Below, one piece after another: positions 52,606-60,762 of a stretch of DNA of 64,000 nt. Origin of the DNA: Sporosarcina sp. Marseille-Q4943 (lineage in GTDB: Bacteria > Bacillota > Bacilli > Bacillales_A > Planococcaceae); NCBI RefSeq assembly GCF_943736995.1, contig NZ_CALSFT010000002.1, forward strand, positions 992,001 to 1,056,000, in the 5' to 3' direction. How positions within the stretch are numbered: position 1 is the stretch's first letter; the number at the start of each line of letters is the position of its first letter. The notes under the pieces are model-generated. The model saw only the letters and a program-made list of their open reading frames with translations. It had not been told where the DNA came from and did not search any database. The position numbers and the translations under genes are program-made.

Positions 52606-52947
52606 ATGAACAAATCATGGTTATACGTCGCGCTGACAAGTTTTTTCGAATTGGTATGGATATTCGGTTTTAATGTCGCCGCTGTATGGTGGCATTGGAT
52701 TCCAATCGTCTTTTTCATCTTTGTCGATTTTCACTTCTTGGCGAAAGCGTGTGAAAACCTTCCTACGGGCACAGTGTATGCCGTCTTTGCAGCTGTTGGA
52801 ACAGTAGGGACGGCATTGATGGATGTTTTCCTATTCGGAGAAACTTTAGGAGTTGGTAAAATATTCTTCATCCTAATTTTAGTTGTGGGTGTAATCGGCT
52901 TGAAGATTGCTGACGGTGCGGACGAAAAGAAAGGATTTGTTAAGTGA
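52606..52947 (+). CDS. Small multidrug resistance (SMR) protein, first subunit
   Basis: A 113-residue, four-helix membrane protein of the SMR family with the conserved glutamate in TSFFELVWIFGFN (E15), then AKACENLPTGTVYAVFAAVGTVGTALMDVFLFGE. Exports small cationic compounds or guanidinium with protons. It overlaps the second SMR gene by 4 bases; paired SMRs of unequal length normally make a heterodimer, as YkkC/YkkD do. AAGGAGTAATTTGCA precedes the ATG. Confidence 0.92.
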   Translation: MNKSWLYVALTSFFELVWIFGFNVAAVWWHWIPIVFFIFVDFHFLAKACENLPTGTVYAVFAAVGTVGTALMDVFLFGETLGVGKIFFILILVVGVIGLKIADGADEKKGFVK

Positions 52948-53261
52948 TGGGCTGGTTATTTGTATTCGCAGCAGCAATAAGCGAGTTTGTCGGAGTTGTC
53001 GGTTTGAATAAATATAGTAAACAGAAGACATTCATTAATACAATGCTTTTCGGGGGCGGCTTTGGAGCAGCATTCGCATTTCTCTATATGTCCTTCAACT
53101 ATTTACAAGTGAGCACTGCATATGCTGTGTGGATAGGTGTCGGAACTGCGGGTGCTGTGCTTATCAATATGCTCTTTTTCGGAGAATCAAGAAGCGTTGG
53201 CCGTGTTGCCAGTTTGATTTTGATTGTTATCGGTGTTGTTGGATTGAAAGCTTTGTCTTAA
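52944..53261 (+). CDS. Small multidrug resistance (SMR) protein, second subunit
   Basis: A 105-residue SMR partner with the conserved glutamate in AISEFVGVVGLN (E14) and LQVSTAYAVWIGVGTAGAVLINMLFFGES. Translation starts at ATGA within the end of the first subunit gene. No guanidine riboswitch precedes the pair; control appears to be by the TetR protein. Confidence 0.92.
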   Translation: MMGWLFVFAAAISEFVGVVGLNKYSKQKTFINTMLFGGGFGAAFAFLYMSFNYLQVSTAYAVWIGVGTAGAVLINMLFFGESRSVGRVASLILIVIGVVGLKALS

Positions 53262-53296
53262 TGATAAAAGCAGCTAAGTAACTGTATAAGCAACTA

Positions 53297-53330
53297 AACA
53301 AAAAGGAGCCCCATTGTGAGCTCCTTTTTT
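53297..53330. terminator. Bidirectional terminator after the SMR genes
   Basis: AAAAAGGAGC and GCTCCTTTTT with a 10-base loop, between convergent genes. Confidence 0.85.
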
Positions 53331-53333
53331 ACA

Positions 53334-53996
53334 TTACAAGATTGTCCAATTTCTTTCCAAAGCAATGCGCTTTAACCTTTCCTCAGGTTTGACAGCAACC
53401 GGATTTCCGACGAGCTCAAGTACAGGGAGATCGGAATAGCTGTCCCCGTATGCAAAGCTTTGTTCCCAATCGATTTGCTCTCCTTGCAACGCTTTCATGA
53501 TCATTTCGGTCTTTCGCTTTCCTTGGATATGGTAAATTTCCGAATGGTGATCAAACGTGCCGTCTGCCGTAAACGGTATGTCGGTTCCAATTACCGTATT
53601 GAACACAATGCCGTCCGTCACAGCATGCAACAATGGCGTGTAAGCCCCTGAAACAAGCATTACATGCATCCCATCGCTAAGATGCTGTCGGACCCTCGCT
53701 ACAACTTCCTCATTTAAATCCTGTTGCATGATTATCTTCATTTCATCAAAATAACGCTCAAGCTCTGTTTTGGATAAAGTATGTAACGCATTTGCATAGA
53801 TTTGCATCGAGCGCTCCCGCATTTTCGCTTCAGGAACGACTTTTACTTTGTACCCAATGTAAATGGGCAGGATTTCACGAAAAAAACTCTTATATTTGGT
53901 GCTGTAAGTCGGATGGTGCTTTAAATGATCCATTAACAATTGAAAAGTCTCTTTCGCATATAATGTCCCGTCGAAATCGAATATCGCAACTTTCAT
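53334..53996 (-). CDS. HAD-IB family phosphatase (SerB-like)
   Basis: A 220-residue phosphatase of the HAD-IB (phosphoserine phosphatase-like) subfamily: motif I FDFDGTLYAKETF (7-19), a helical C1 cap, motif II LVSGAYTP, lysine in GKRKTE and motif IV AYGDSYSDLPVLE. Candidate for phosphoserine phosphatase, a step not otherwise assigned here, but the substrate is unproven. GGGGGAAC precedes the ATG. Confidence 0.85.
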   Translation of the reverse strand: MKVAIFDFDGTLYAKETFQLLMDHLKHHPTYSTKYKSFFREILPIYIGYKVKVVPEAKMRERSMQIYANALHTLSKTELERYFDEMKIIMQQDLNEEVVARVRQHLSDGMHVMLVSGAYTPLLHAVTDGIVFNTVIGTDIPFTADGTFDHHSEIYHIQGKRKTEMIMKALQGEQIDWEQSFAYGDSYSDLPVLELVGNPVAVKPEERLKRIALERNWTIL

Positions 53997-54102
53997 TGAA
54001 TAGTTCCCCCTATTTGTTCAAAGCATTTAGTAATGATGATACAGCGTTTGAAATTAAAGGGCAATTTGTGGATAATTGATGGAGAGAGTGAGGAGACTGG
54101 AC

Positions 54103-55002
54103 ATGCATAAAAATCAAAGGAAGAGAAGAGAAGATTCCTTTCTATTTTCAGTGAATGAAGAAGCGGAACTTTTGCAGTTTTTATTAGAAAACATGAAGAA
54201 GAACAGCCGTAACTCCGTCAAGTCAATATTGACGAGAGGACAAGTCTCCGTAGACGGCCGGACAGTGACAAAACATAATCATCCATTGCTCCCAGGACAA
54301 AAAGTAGAGATACTCGCAAATAAGGCTGCTTTGAATGAAAGCAAATTGACGGGCTTGGCCATCATCTACGAAGATGATTCGATTATCGTTATCGATAAGG
54401 AAGCAAGCCTCCTATCAATGGCTGCAAAAGATAAAAACGAAAGAACGGCATTCAGTGAAGTATCCGCGTATGTTAAAAGACAGGACCCACGACAGCGTGT
54501 CTTCATCGTCCATCGTCTCGACCGCGACACATCAGGTGTCCTATTGTTCGCGAAAAGTGAGCAAATAAAAATGACGTTGCAAGATAATTGGGATGAAATG
54601 GTGAAAGAAAGAATTTACACTGCATTGGTGGAAGGGAATGTCCGGAAAGAGTCAGGGACAATCAAATCGTGGCTAAAGGAAACGAGAACTTTCAAAGTCT
54701 ATTCAAATCCGACAGACAACGGAGGTCAACTAGCAATTACCCATTACCGGAAAATAAGATCAAATCGTCAATATTCATTGCTTGAGGTCATGTTGGAGAC
54801 GGGGCGAAAAAACCAAATCCGCGTTCATATGGAAGAAATCGGCCATCCCGTCGTCGGAGACAAAAAATACGGCTCAACGGTCAATCCAATCAAAAGACTC
54901 GGCCTACATGCAACGGCATTAACAATCGTTCACCCAGTAACAAAAGAAGTAATGAAATTCGAATCAGCAATACCCTCATCATTTATTAATAAATCGTTAT
55001 AA
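54103..55002 (+). CDS. RluA-family pseudouridine synthase
   Basis: A 299-residue rRNA/tRNA pseudouridine synthase with an S4-like N-terminal domain (about 25-75), the catalytic motif HRLDRDTSG (137-145; D140 catalytic) and GRKNQIRVHM. It is paralogous to the protein at 345. Target unknown. ATG 54103 follows GTGAGGAGACTGGAC; earlier in-frame ATGs at 54076-54081 lack a good site. Confidence 0.92.
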   Translation: MHKNQRKRREDSFLFSVNEEAELLQFLLENMKKNSRNSVKSILTRGQVSVDGRTVTKHNHPLLPGQKVEILANKAALNESKLTGLAIIYEDDSIIVIDKEASLLSMAAKDKNERTAFSEVSAYVKRQDPRQRVFIVHRLDRDTSGVLLFAKSEQIKMTLQDNWDEMVKERIYTALVEGNVRKESGTIKSWLKETRTFKVYSNPTDNGGQLAITHYRKIRSNRQYSLLEVMLETGRKNQIRVHMEEIGHPVVGDKKYGSTVNPIKRLGLHATALTIVHPVTKEVMKFESAIPSSFINKSL

Positions 55003-55031
55003 GCGCAGTTGTGTTAACAGAGTACTTCGTT

Positions 55032-55150
55032 GATTGTAGCGAAAGGCGGCGACTCCTGCGGGAAAAGCGCGAGCTGAAAGCCCCGCAGGAACGCAGTGAC
55101 GAGGAGATTGAAGCCGTGCCCGCGGAAAGCGTCCGCCTGTAGTGGAAATC
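55032..55150 (+). repeat. Interspersed structured repeat, copy A
   Basis: Begins GATTGTAGCGAAAGGCGGCG and ACTCCTGCG, ends GGAAAGCGTCCGCCTGTAG and TGGAAATC, as copy B at 47486-47668 in the opposite direction. The 119-bp body holds TCCTGCGGG/CCCCGCAGGA and an outer GGCGG/CCGCC pair. A shorter core than copy B. Sequences like this recur in Bacillaceae genomes, by memory. Confidence 0.75.
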
Positions 55151-55174
55151 AACATTGTAATATATCATTGCCTT

Positions 55175-55214
55175 ATAAAAAGCTGCCCTGACATTGCGTC
55201 AAGGCAGCTTTTCT
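55175..55214 (-). terminator. Terminator after the cotF-like gene
   Basis: AAAAGCTGCC and GGCAGCTTTT around a 15-base loop; on the minus strand it ends in TTTTTATAAGG. Confidence 0.8.
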
Positions 55215-55853
55215 TTATTGAACCGTATTATTCGGCATGCCTGGTTGACCTACCGAAGAGGCGAACGCATTCAACATTGCTTGCATATCTTGTTGAGCAA
55301 GCTGTGGCACCTGATAATAATGGTGCTTGTTCTGATAAATCGAAAGCTCATACGCCATCTCGATACAGTTCGGAACCGAGTCCGCCAATACGCGTCTCAC
55401 AACAGGATTTGTCACTTCAAGAGCGGCCATCGTTTTGGACGAAGCAGCAGTCTTCGCAGCGTCAAGAAGGAAGCCTGAAATAATTTCATCATTAATCTCA
55501 TTCGCATTCTGAATCGGCTTCTTCGGCTGCGATTGCTTCATGCCATAGACGAAATCATTCCCCTGCTTCATTTTGTAGCTGCCTGTCGGATGGGATGGAT
55601 CCTTGCCCGTTTTAAAACTTTCCACCGTAATATTATACTCATCCAACGTAAAACGGTATTGCCTGTCCAAAATATCAAGCAACTCGGAATCTTTTACGTG
55701 CGGCCGTAAAAGTATTGCCTGATTTAATGCTGCTATCGTGCCGGAAAGTACCTCATGTAGATCCAACACCTCATGTCCTCCGTGGTTCATCTGTGGCGGT
55801 ACAGCCCCTGTATGCATATTTTGTTGCGTTTCACCGAATTGATTTTGCGTCAA
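55215..55853 (-). CDS. CotF/YhcQ-like spore coat protein
   Basis: A 212-residue coat-family protein (PF07875): NHGGHEVLDLHEVLSGTIAALNQAILLRPHVKDSELLDILDRQYRFTLDEYNITVESFKTG and a C-terminal AYELSIYQNKHHYYQVPQLAQQDMQAMLNAF, as in B. subtilis YhcQ. TTG 55853 follows AAAGGAGGATACCTATA; a longer in-frame form to 55907 lacks a site. A sigma-E-like promoter sequence is found 39-70 bases upstream. Probably a spore coat or membrane-associated spore protein. Confidence 0.88.
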   Translation of the reverse strand: MTQNQFGETQQNMHTGAVPPQMNHGGHEVLDLHEVLSGTIAALNQAILLRPHVKDSELLDILDRQYRFTLDEYNITVESFKTGKDPSHPTGSYKMKQGNDFVYGMKQSQPKKPIQNANEINDEIISGFLLDAAKTAASSKTMAALEVTNPVVRRVLADSVPNCIEMAYELSIYQNKHHYYQVPQLAQQDMQAMLNAFASSVGQPGMPNNTVQ

Positions 55854-55891
55854 TATAGGTATCCTCCTTTTGTCAATGATTTTCAATCGAG

Positions 55892-55922
55892 AGTAGTATG
55901 GCTTCAATGAGAATCTGTATGC
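55892..55922 (-). promoter_or_regulatory. Candidate sigma-E promoter of the cotF-like gene
   Basis: On the minus strand GCATACA, 15 bases, CATACTACT; the -10 matches CATACANNT in all but one fixed position, and the -35 resembles the KMATATT type. Confidence 0.4.
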
Positions 55923-55950
55923 GTGTAAAAATTTCTAAATACGCATAATC

Positions 55951-55977
55951 ACTGACTTTCTAAAATAGCATAGGATA
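55951..55977 (+). promoter_or_regulatory. Sigma-K-type promoter of the spore glycosidase gene
   Basis: CACT with AC at 55951-55952, 16 bases, CATAGGATA (55969-55977), a good sigma-K pattern. The gene starts 36 bases downstream. Confidence 0.6.
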
Positions 55978-56012
55978 AAGGACATTTTGTCAATGAAAGG
56001 CAGTGGATAAAA

Positions 56013-57296
56013 TTGCAAATACATGTCGTGCAACAAGGACAAAGTCTTTACAGTATCGGGCAAGCATATGGCATTCCATATGAGGATATCGCTAGGGCGA
56101 ATGAATTGACTGATCCTGCGCGAATCGTTGTTGGCCAAGCACTTGTCATTCCGATTACAGGCAGTTTTCACTTGGTCAGACCAGGTCAATCACTTTATAG
56201 CATTGCTCGATTATATGGCACAACGATTGAGGAGCTTGCGAGAATCAATCAAATCTCTCCGACTAGCATGTTACAGATAGGTCAACGATTGTATATACCG
56301 CAAATGACAAAGTCGATCATCGATGTATTCCTATATGTAGAGCCAAGGGCAGCGACAATCGAATCAACTGTCCAAGAAGTGAGGAACAGGGTAGAGGACT
56401 TGACGTATTTAGGGATGTTCAGCTATGAGGCGCAGAGGGATGGATCGTTGAAAGCTCCTCCCATTGATGATATCCCTGAAATAGCCGCGAGAGCGGGAGT
56501 TTTAAATGCAATGGCCGTCACCAACTTAGAAAATTTCGCTTTTAGCCCAGATCTTGCAAATTTCCTCTTTACAAACCAGACAGTACAAGACCGGTTATTC
56601 GAAAATATTGTCCAAACCGCTAACCGAATCGGCTACTCCGATATCCATTTCGATTTTGAATTCGTGAGACCGGAGGACAGGGAATTGTATAATACGTTCC
56701 TACGAAATGCCCGTGCACGGTTCCATCCGGCAGGATTAACACTATCGACCGCTTTGCCACCGAAAAATTCAGACGCTCCAACGGGGGTTTACGGAGGAAT
56801 TGATTTTGCAGCGCACGGGGAAATTGCTGATTTCGTTACGTTAATGACATACGAATGGGGGTATTCCTATAGTGACCCGCAAGCCGTCAGTCCCTTGAAC
56901 CAAGTACGCCGAGTCGTGGAATATGCAGTCAGTCAGATTCCATCGGAAAAGATTTTCCTTGGACAAAATTTATACGGCTATGATTGGACGTACCCATATC
57001 CGCCTGTAACAGGGGTTGCAGCAAGAGCGCTCAGTCCAAAACAAGCGACCAATTTGGCAATCAGCCGGAATGCGAATATCCAATTCGATACCGTTGCCCA
57101 AGCACCTTTCTTCCTCTATTGGGATAATAATGGTGTACGACACGACGTATGGTTTGAGGATGCACGCAGCATCCAAGCTAAATTCAATTTGATAAAGGAA
57201 TTTAATTTGCGTGGAATAATGTATTGGAAGCTAGGATTAGCATTCCCTCAAAACTGGCTGCTACTCACCGACAACTTTATAGTCCGAAAACGATAA
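56013..57296 (+). CDS. Spore peptidoglycan glycosidase with two LysM and a GH18 domain (SleL/YaaH type)
   Basis: Cortex-lytic N-acetylglucosaminidase of 427 residues active in germination. Two N-terminal LysM repeats (VVQQGQSLYSIGQAYG..., about 4-48; LVRPGQSLYSIARLYG..., about 53-97) bind peptidoglycan. A GH18 barrel (about 105-420) has the catalytic run IHFDFEFV (DxxDxDxE type) and YDWTYPYPP. No signal peptide, as usual for coat-deposited SleL. TTG 56013 is the best start, with GTGGAT and AAAGG upstream. A sigma-K-type promoter precedes it. Confidence 0.92.
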   Translation: MQIHVVQQGQSLYSIGQAYGIPYEDIARANELTDPARIVVGQALVIPITGSFHLVRPGQSLYSIARLYGTTIEELARINQISPTSMLQIGQRLYIPQMTKSIIDVFLYVEPRAATIESTVQEVRNRVEDLTYLGMFSYEAQRDGSLKAPPIDDIPEIAARAGVLNAMAVTNLENFAFSPDLANFLFTNQTVQDRLFENIVQTANRIGYSDIHFDFEFVRPEDRELYNTFLRNARARFHPAGLTLSTALPPKNSDAPTGVYGGIDFAAHGEIADFVTLMTYEWGYSYSDPQAVSPLNQVRRVVEYAVSQIPSEKIFLGQNLYGYDWTYPYPPVTGVAARALSPKQATNLAISRNANIQFDTVAQAPFFLYWDNNGVRHDVWFEDARSIQAKFNLIKEFNLRGIMYWKLGLAFPQNWLLLTDNFIVRKR

Positions 57297-57303
57297 TGTA
57301 AAA

Positions 57304-57340
57304 CGAACCATATGTGCAAAGCTGCACATATGGTTCATTT
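57304..57340. terminator. Bidirectional terminator after the spore glycosidase gene
   Basis: GAACCATATGTGCA and TGCACATATGGTTC form a perfect 14-bp stem with a 4-base loop, followed by ATTTGG on the plus strand and GTTTTAC on the minus strand. Confidence 0.85.
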
Positions 57341-57353
57341 GGTGAGCCGGCTA

Positions 57354-57494
57354 TTATTCTTTTGAAATGTAGTTGATTGCGTTTTGGAAAAAGTCCACAT
57401 CAGGATTGATCAACAGAGCAGGTAGGAATGCGAAAGCCATTAGAATGATTAGATTGGCTCCTATTACGGCGCGCAGCATTTTGCTAAATGTCAA
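57354..57494 (-). CDS. Small single-helix membrane protein (46 residues)
   Basis: Short minus-strand frame starting at TTG 57494, 7-8 bases after AGAGGAG. The product MTFSKMLRAVIGANLIILMA begins a basic N-terminus and one membrane helix (about 10-30), then NPDVDFFQNAINYISKE. It ends 14 bases before a strong hairpin with a minus-strand T run. Good ribosome site, helix and terminator support it, but no family is recognised. It is easy to miss because of its length. The rest of 57500-57800 is AT-rich with no other gene seen. Confidence 0.5.
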   Translation of the reverse strand: MTFSKMLRAVIGANLIILMAFAFLPALLINPDVDFFQNAINYISKE

Positions 57495-57804
57495 AAAGCA
57501 TCTCCTCTTTCTCTTTAAAGTTGTTTTCCAAATCGCAGGAATCTGGGCTTTGGATGTGCCTAATAATAATCTATGTTTAACTAGGTGGAAATGATTTTAT
57601 TTTCGTACTACTAATTTCGACATCATTACTGAAAACGACATAAATTGCATTCTAACTATCCGTAAACTGAAAAAGTTGTTGTATATATTCATATTTTCAG
57701 TAATACTAAATAAAACGAAGAAACGATTTTGAAATATTAATTTACATGGAAGATTTATACACCACCCTTGTTTTCTTCGCTATTTTCAAGAAAGGATGAG
57801 GCAA

Positions 57805-59184
57805 ATGACTAAAATGGATAACACCCGAGAAAACCGGAGCCGGGCGAATGATTATGTTCATGAAGTATATGAATTGGTAAGGAAGAGAAATCCGGATGAA
57901 AAGGAATTTTTGCAAGCGACGAGAGAAATATTTGATTCGCTTCGCCCGGTCTTTGCTAAGCATCCTGAATATATTCGGAATGGAATACTAGAGCGTATTA
58001 CGGAGCCTGAACGGATCATTTCATTCCGTGTCGCCTGGGAGGATGACAAAGGAAAAGTGCATGTCAATCGGGGATACCGCGTGCAGTTCAATAGCGATCT
58101 CGGTCCATATAAAGGCGGCATACGCTTCCATCCTTCCGTGAATAATAGCATTATGAAATTCCTTGCATTTGAGCAGATTTTCAAAAACGCATTGACAGGG
58201 CAACCGATTGGGGCGGGGAAAGGCGGCTCTGATTTCGATCCGAAGGGGAAGTCCGAAAGGGAAATCATGCGCTTCACGCAAAGCTTCATGACTGAGTTAA
58301 GCAAATACATCGGACCCGATATTGACGTTCCAGCGGGTGACATTGGTGTCGGCAGACGGGAAATCGGCTATATGTTTGGCCATTATAACCGATTGAAGGG
58401 CGGCTACGAGGCGGGCGTCCTGACCGGGAAGGACCCGAATCATGGAGGCTCGTTAGGCCGAAAGGAAGCGACCGGTTACGGCACGGTCTACTTTGTCGAG
58501 GAGATGTTAAATGAAAACGGAAATTCCTTCAAAGATAGCACCGTCGTTGTATCGGGTTCCGGAAATGTATCGACGTACGCTATGGAAAAAGCTCAACAAC
58601 TTGGGGCGAAAGTTGTTGCATGCAGTGATTCAACTGGATATATTTTCGATCGGAACGGCATCAATCTAGACACCGTGAAACGGTTGAAAGAAGTGGAAAA
58701 TAAACGGATTTGGGAATATACGAAAGAGCATCCGGATGCTGAATACCATGAGGATTGCACACAGATTTGGTCCATTCCTTGCGACATCGCCCTGCCTTGC
58801 GCGACACAAAATGAAATCGATGAAATTGCAGCACATATGCTCATAGCAAACGGTCTGAAAGCGCTTGGAGAAGGCGCTAATATGCCGTGCAATATTGAAG
58901 CGATCAATATTTTCCTCGAGAATAACATCCTTTTTGCCCCCGCAAAAGCGGCAAATGCAGGCGGAGTGGCTGTTTCCGCTATGGAAATGTCGCAAAACAG
59001 CATGCGGCTCGCATGGACAGCAGAAGAAGTGGACATGCGCCTGAAAACGGTTATGGAAAACATCTATGCAAGCTGCAAGGACGCAGCCGAACGGTTCGGC
59101 AAACCCGGCAACCTCGTCATGGGCGCCAATATTGCAGGCTTCTTAAAAGTCGCAGACGCGATGGTTGCCCATGGAATTAGATAA
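57805..59184 (+). CDS. gdhA: Glutamate dehydrogenase, hexameric NADP-type
   Basis: Makes glutamate from 2-oxoglutarate and ammonia, or the reverse. The 459-residue protein has the small-hexamer GdhA layout: the substrate domain with GPYKGGIRFHPSVN and the catalytic lysine in GAGKGGSDFDPKGKS, PDIDVPAGDIGVG, and the Rossmann domain with VVSGSGNVSTYAMEKA. Length and these motifs fit the NADP-specific class; the coenzyme is inferred. ATG 57805 is 8 bases after AAAGGA; an in-frame ATG at 57796 overlaps that site. Single gene. Confidence 0.94.
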   Translation: MTKMDNTRENRSRANDYVHEVYELVRKRNPDEKEFLQATREIFDSLRPVFAKHPEYIRNGILERITEPERIISFRVAWEDDKGKVHVNRGYRVQFNSDLGPYKGGIRFHPSVNNSIMKFLAFEQIFKNALTGQPIGAGKGGSDFDPKGKSEREIMRFTQSFMTELSKYIGPDIDVPAGDIGVGRREIGYMFGHYNRLKGGYEAGVLTGKDPNHGGSLGRKEATGYGTVYFVEEMLNENGNSFKDSTVVVSGSGNVSTYAMEKAQQLGAKVVACSDSTGYIFDRNGINLDTVKRLKEVENKRIWEYTKEHPDAEYHEDCTQIWSIPCDIALPCATQNEIDEIAAHMLIANGLKALGEGANMPCNIEAINIFLENNILFAPAKAANAGGVAVSAMEMSQNSMRLAWTAEEVDMRLKTVMENIYASCKDAAERFGKPGNLVMGANIAGFLKVADAMVAHGIR

Positions 59185-59195
59185 TGAACCGAAAC

Positions 59196-59238
59196 GAAAC
59201 TACCTTATTACTGGATGTAAGGTAGTTTTTTTATTACT
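59196..59238 (+). terminator. Terminator after gdhA
   Basis: AACTACCTTA and TAAGGTAGTT with a 10-base loop, followed by a run of T. Confidence 0.88.
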
Positions 59239-59264
59239 AAAAAATATTTCTTCATTCAAATCTA

Positions 59265-59292
59265 TTGATATTTAAAATTAGTGTGGTATTAT
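59265..59292 (+). promoter_or_regulatory. Sigma-A promoter of argG
   Basis: TTGATA (59265-59270), 16 bases, TATTAT (59287-59292). The start point is predicted near 59299, next to the ARG box. Confidence 0.7.
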
Positions 59293-59297
59293 AAAAA

Positions 59298-59333
59298 TAC
59301 ATAAAGATGAATAAAGATACACAAACATGAATG
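59298..59333 (+). promoter_or_regulatory. ARG-box-like sequence before argG
   Basis: GATGAATAAAGATACA (59306-59321), with a further CATGAATGA at 59326-59333, resembles the B. subtilis AhrC/ArgR box CATGAATAAAAATKCA. It overlaps the predicted transcription start, consistent with arginine repression. Confidence 0.6.
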
Positions 59334-59349
59334 AAGGAGGACGAAATAA

Positions 59350-60558
59350 ATGGGAAATAAAAAAGTCGTTTTGGCATATTCAGGTGGTCTTGATACTTCG
59401 GTGGCGGTTCAATGGTTGACGGATAAAGGGTATGATGTAATTGCTTGTTGCTTGGATGTCGGGGAAGGGAAAGACTTGCACTTCATTCAACAGAAGGCAT
59501 TGCAAGTCGGTGCGGTGAACAGCTACGTCATCGATGCAAAAGAGGAGTTTGCACAGGAATATGCATTGCTCGCATTGCAGGCGCGCACGTATTATGAAGA
59601 AAAGTATCCTCTCGTATCTGCGCTTTCACGTCCTTTGATTTCCAAAAAGCTTGTCGAAGTGGCGCATAAGGAAAATGCGACTGCGGTAGCGCATGGCTGT
59701 ACAGGAAAAGGGAATGACCAAGTGCGTTTCGAAGTTGCAATCAAAGCGCTCGATCCAACGCTTGAAGTCATCGCACCCGTCCGTGAATGGAGCTGGTCAC
59801 GTGAAGAGGAAATCGCTTATGCGAAAGAGAAGAGTATCCCGATTCCAATCGATCTCGATAGTCCTTACTCCATCGACCAAAATTTATGGGGCCGAAGCAA
59901 TGAATGCGGCATCCTTGAAGATCCGTGGGCTGCTCCGCCTGAGGAAGCATTCGGTTTGACAGTGTCGATCGAAGATGCTCCAGATCAAGCAGATGTCATT
60001 GAAATTGAATTTGAAAAAGGTGTGCCTGTCAGCATTGACGGAAAACAGTACCCATTGAGTGAACTGATCTTGAAGTTGAATGAAGTTGCTGGAAAGCATG
60101 GGGTCGGAAGAATCGACCACGTCGAAAACCGTCTCGTCGGCATCAAATCCCGCGAAGTGTACGAATGTCCAGGTGCAGTGACATTACTGACGGCGCATAA
60201 GGAATTGGAAGACATTACGCTCGTCAAAGACGTCGCCCACTTCAAGCCGCTCGTTTCCCAGAAGCTCAGCGAACTGATCTATAACGGACTATGGTTCTCA
60301 CCATTGCGAAATGCATTGGAAGCATTCGTAAAAGATACGCAGCAATACGTCAACGGTATTGTCCGTGTTAAATTATTCAAAGGGCATGCAATTGTAGAAG
60401 GCCGAAAATCATCCAACTCCCTCTACGATGAAAAACTGGCGACGTATACGTCTGATGACGAATTCGACCAATCTGCAGCTGTCGGCTTCATCCAACTTTG
60501 GGGACTTCCGACTGAAGTACACAGCACGGTGAATAAAAAACAAAAAGTGAAAAACTGA
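59350..60558 (+). CDS. argG: Argininosuccinate synthase
   Basis: Joins citrulline and aspartate with ATP in arginine synthesis. The 402-residue protein has the PP-loop [15 protein letters not shown] (9-23), the [14 protein letters not shown] citrulline/aspartate site and [19 protein letters not shown], and [24 protein letters not shown], all family hallmarks. GAAGGAGGACG precedes the ATG. argH, its usual partner, does not follow; the gene ends in its own terminator. Confidence 0.97.
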   Translation: MGNKKVVLAYSGGLDTSVAVQWLTDKGYDVIACCLDVGEGKDLHFIQQKALQVGAVNSYVIDAKEEFAQEYALLALQARTYYEEKYPLVSALSRPLISKKLVEVAHKENATAVAHGCTGKGNDQVRFEVAIKALDPTLEVIAPVREWSWSREEEIAYAKEKSIPIPIDLDSPYSIDQNLWGRSNECGILEDPWAAPPEEAFGLTVSIEDAPDQADVIEIEFEKGVPVSIDGKQYPLSELILKLNEVAGKHGVGRIDHVENRLVGIKSREVYECPGAVTLLTAHKELEDITLVKDVAHFKPLVSQKLSELIYNGLWFSPLRNALEAFVKDTQQYVNGIVRVKLFKGHAIVEGRKSSNSLYDEKLATYTSDDEFDQSAAVGFIQLWGLPTEVHSTVNKKQKVKN

Positions 60559-60566
60559 TTGGCCAT

Positions 60567-60601
60567 GCCTCCTGCAGGAACTAATTGCAGGAGGTTTTTA
60601 C
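60567..60601 (+). terminator. Terminator after argG
   Basis: CCTCCTGCA and TGCAGGAGG with a 9-base loop, followed by TTTTTA. Confidence 0.88.
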
Positions 60602-60762
60602 TGTCATATGCGGTTACTAGTCTGGAATCCCCATGCTTGCTAACTAGCTATAAATAATCAATTTATAATTTAAGGAACAATTATCCTTTTTTTATAGTAG
60701 AATTTCTATGAAGCATGAGATTACCAATCTTTGTTAGATATTTACGATAGGGAGGAAATTCA

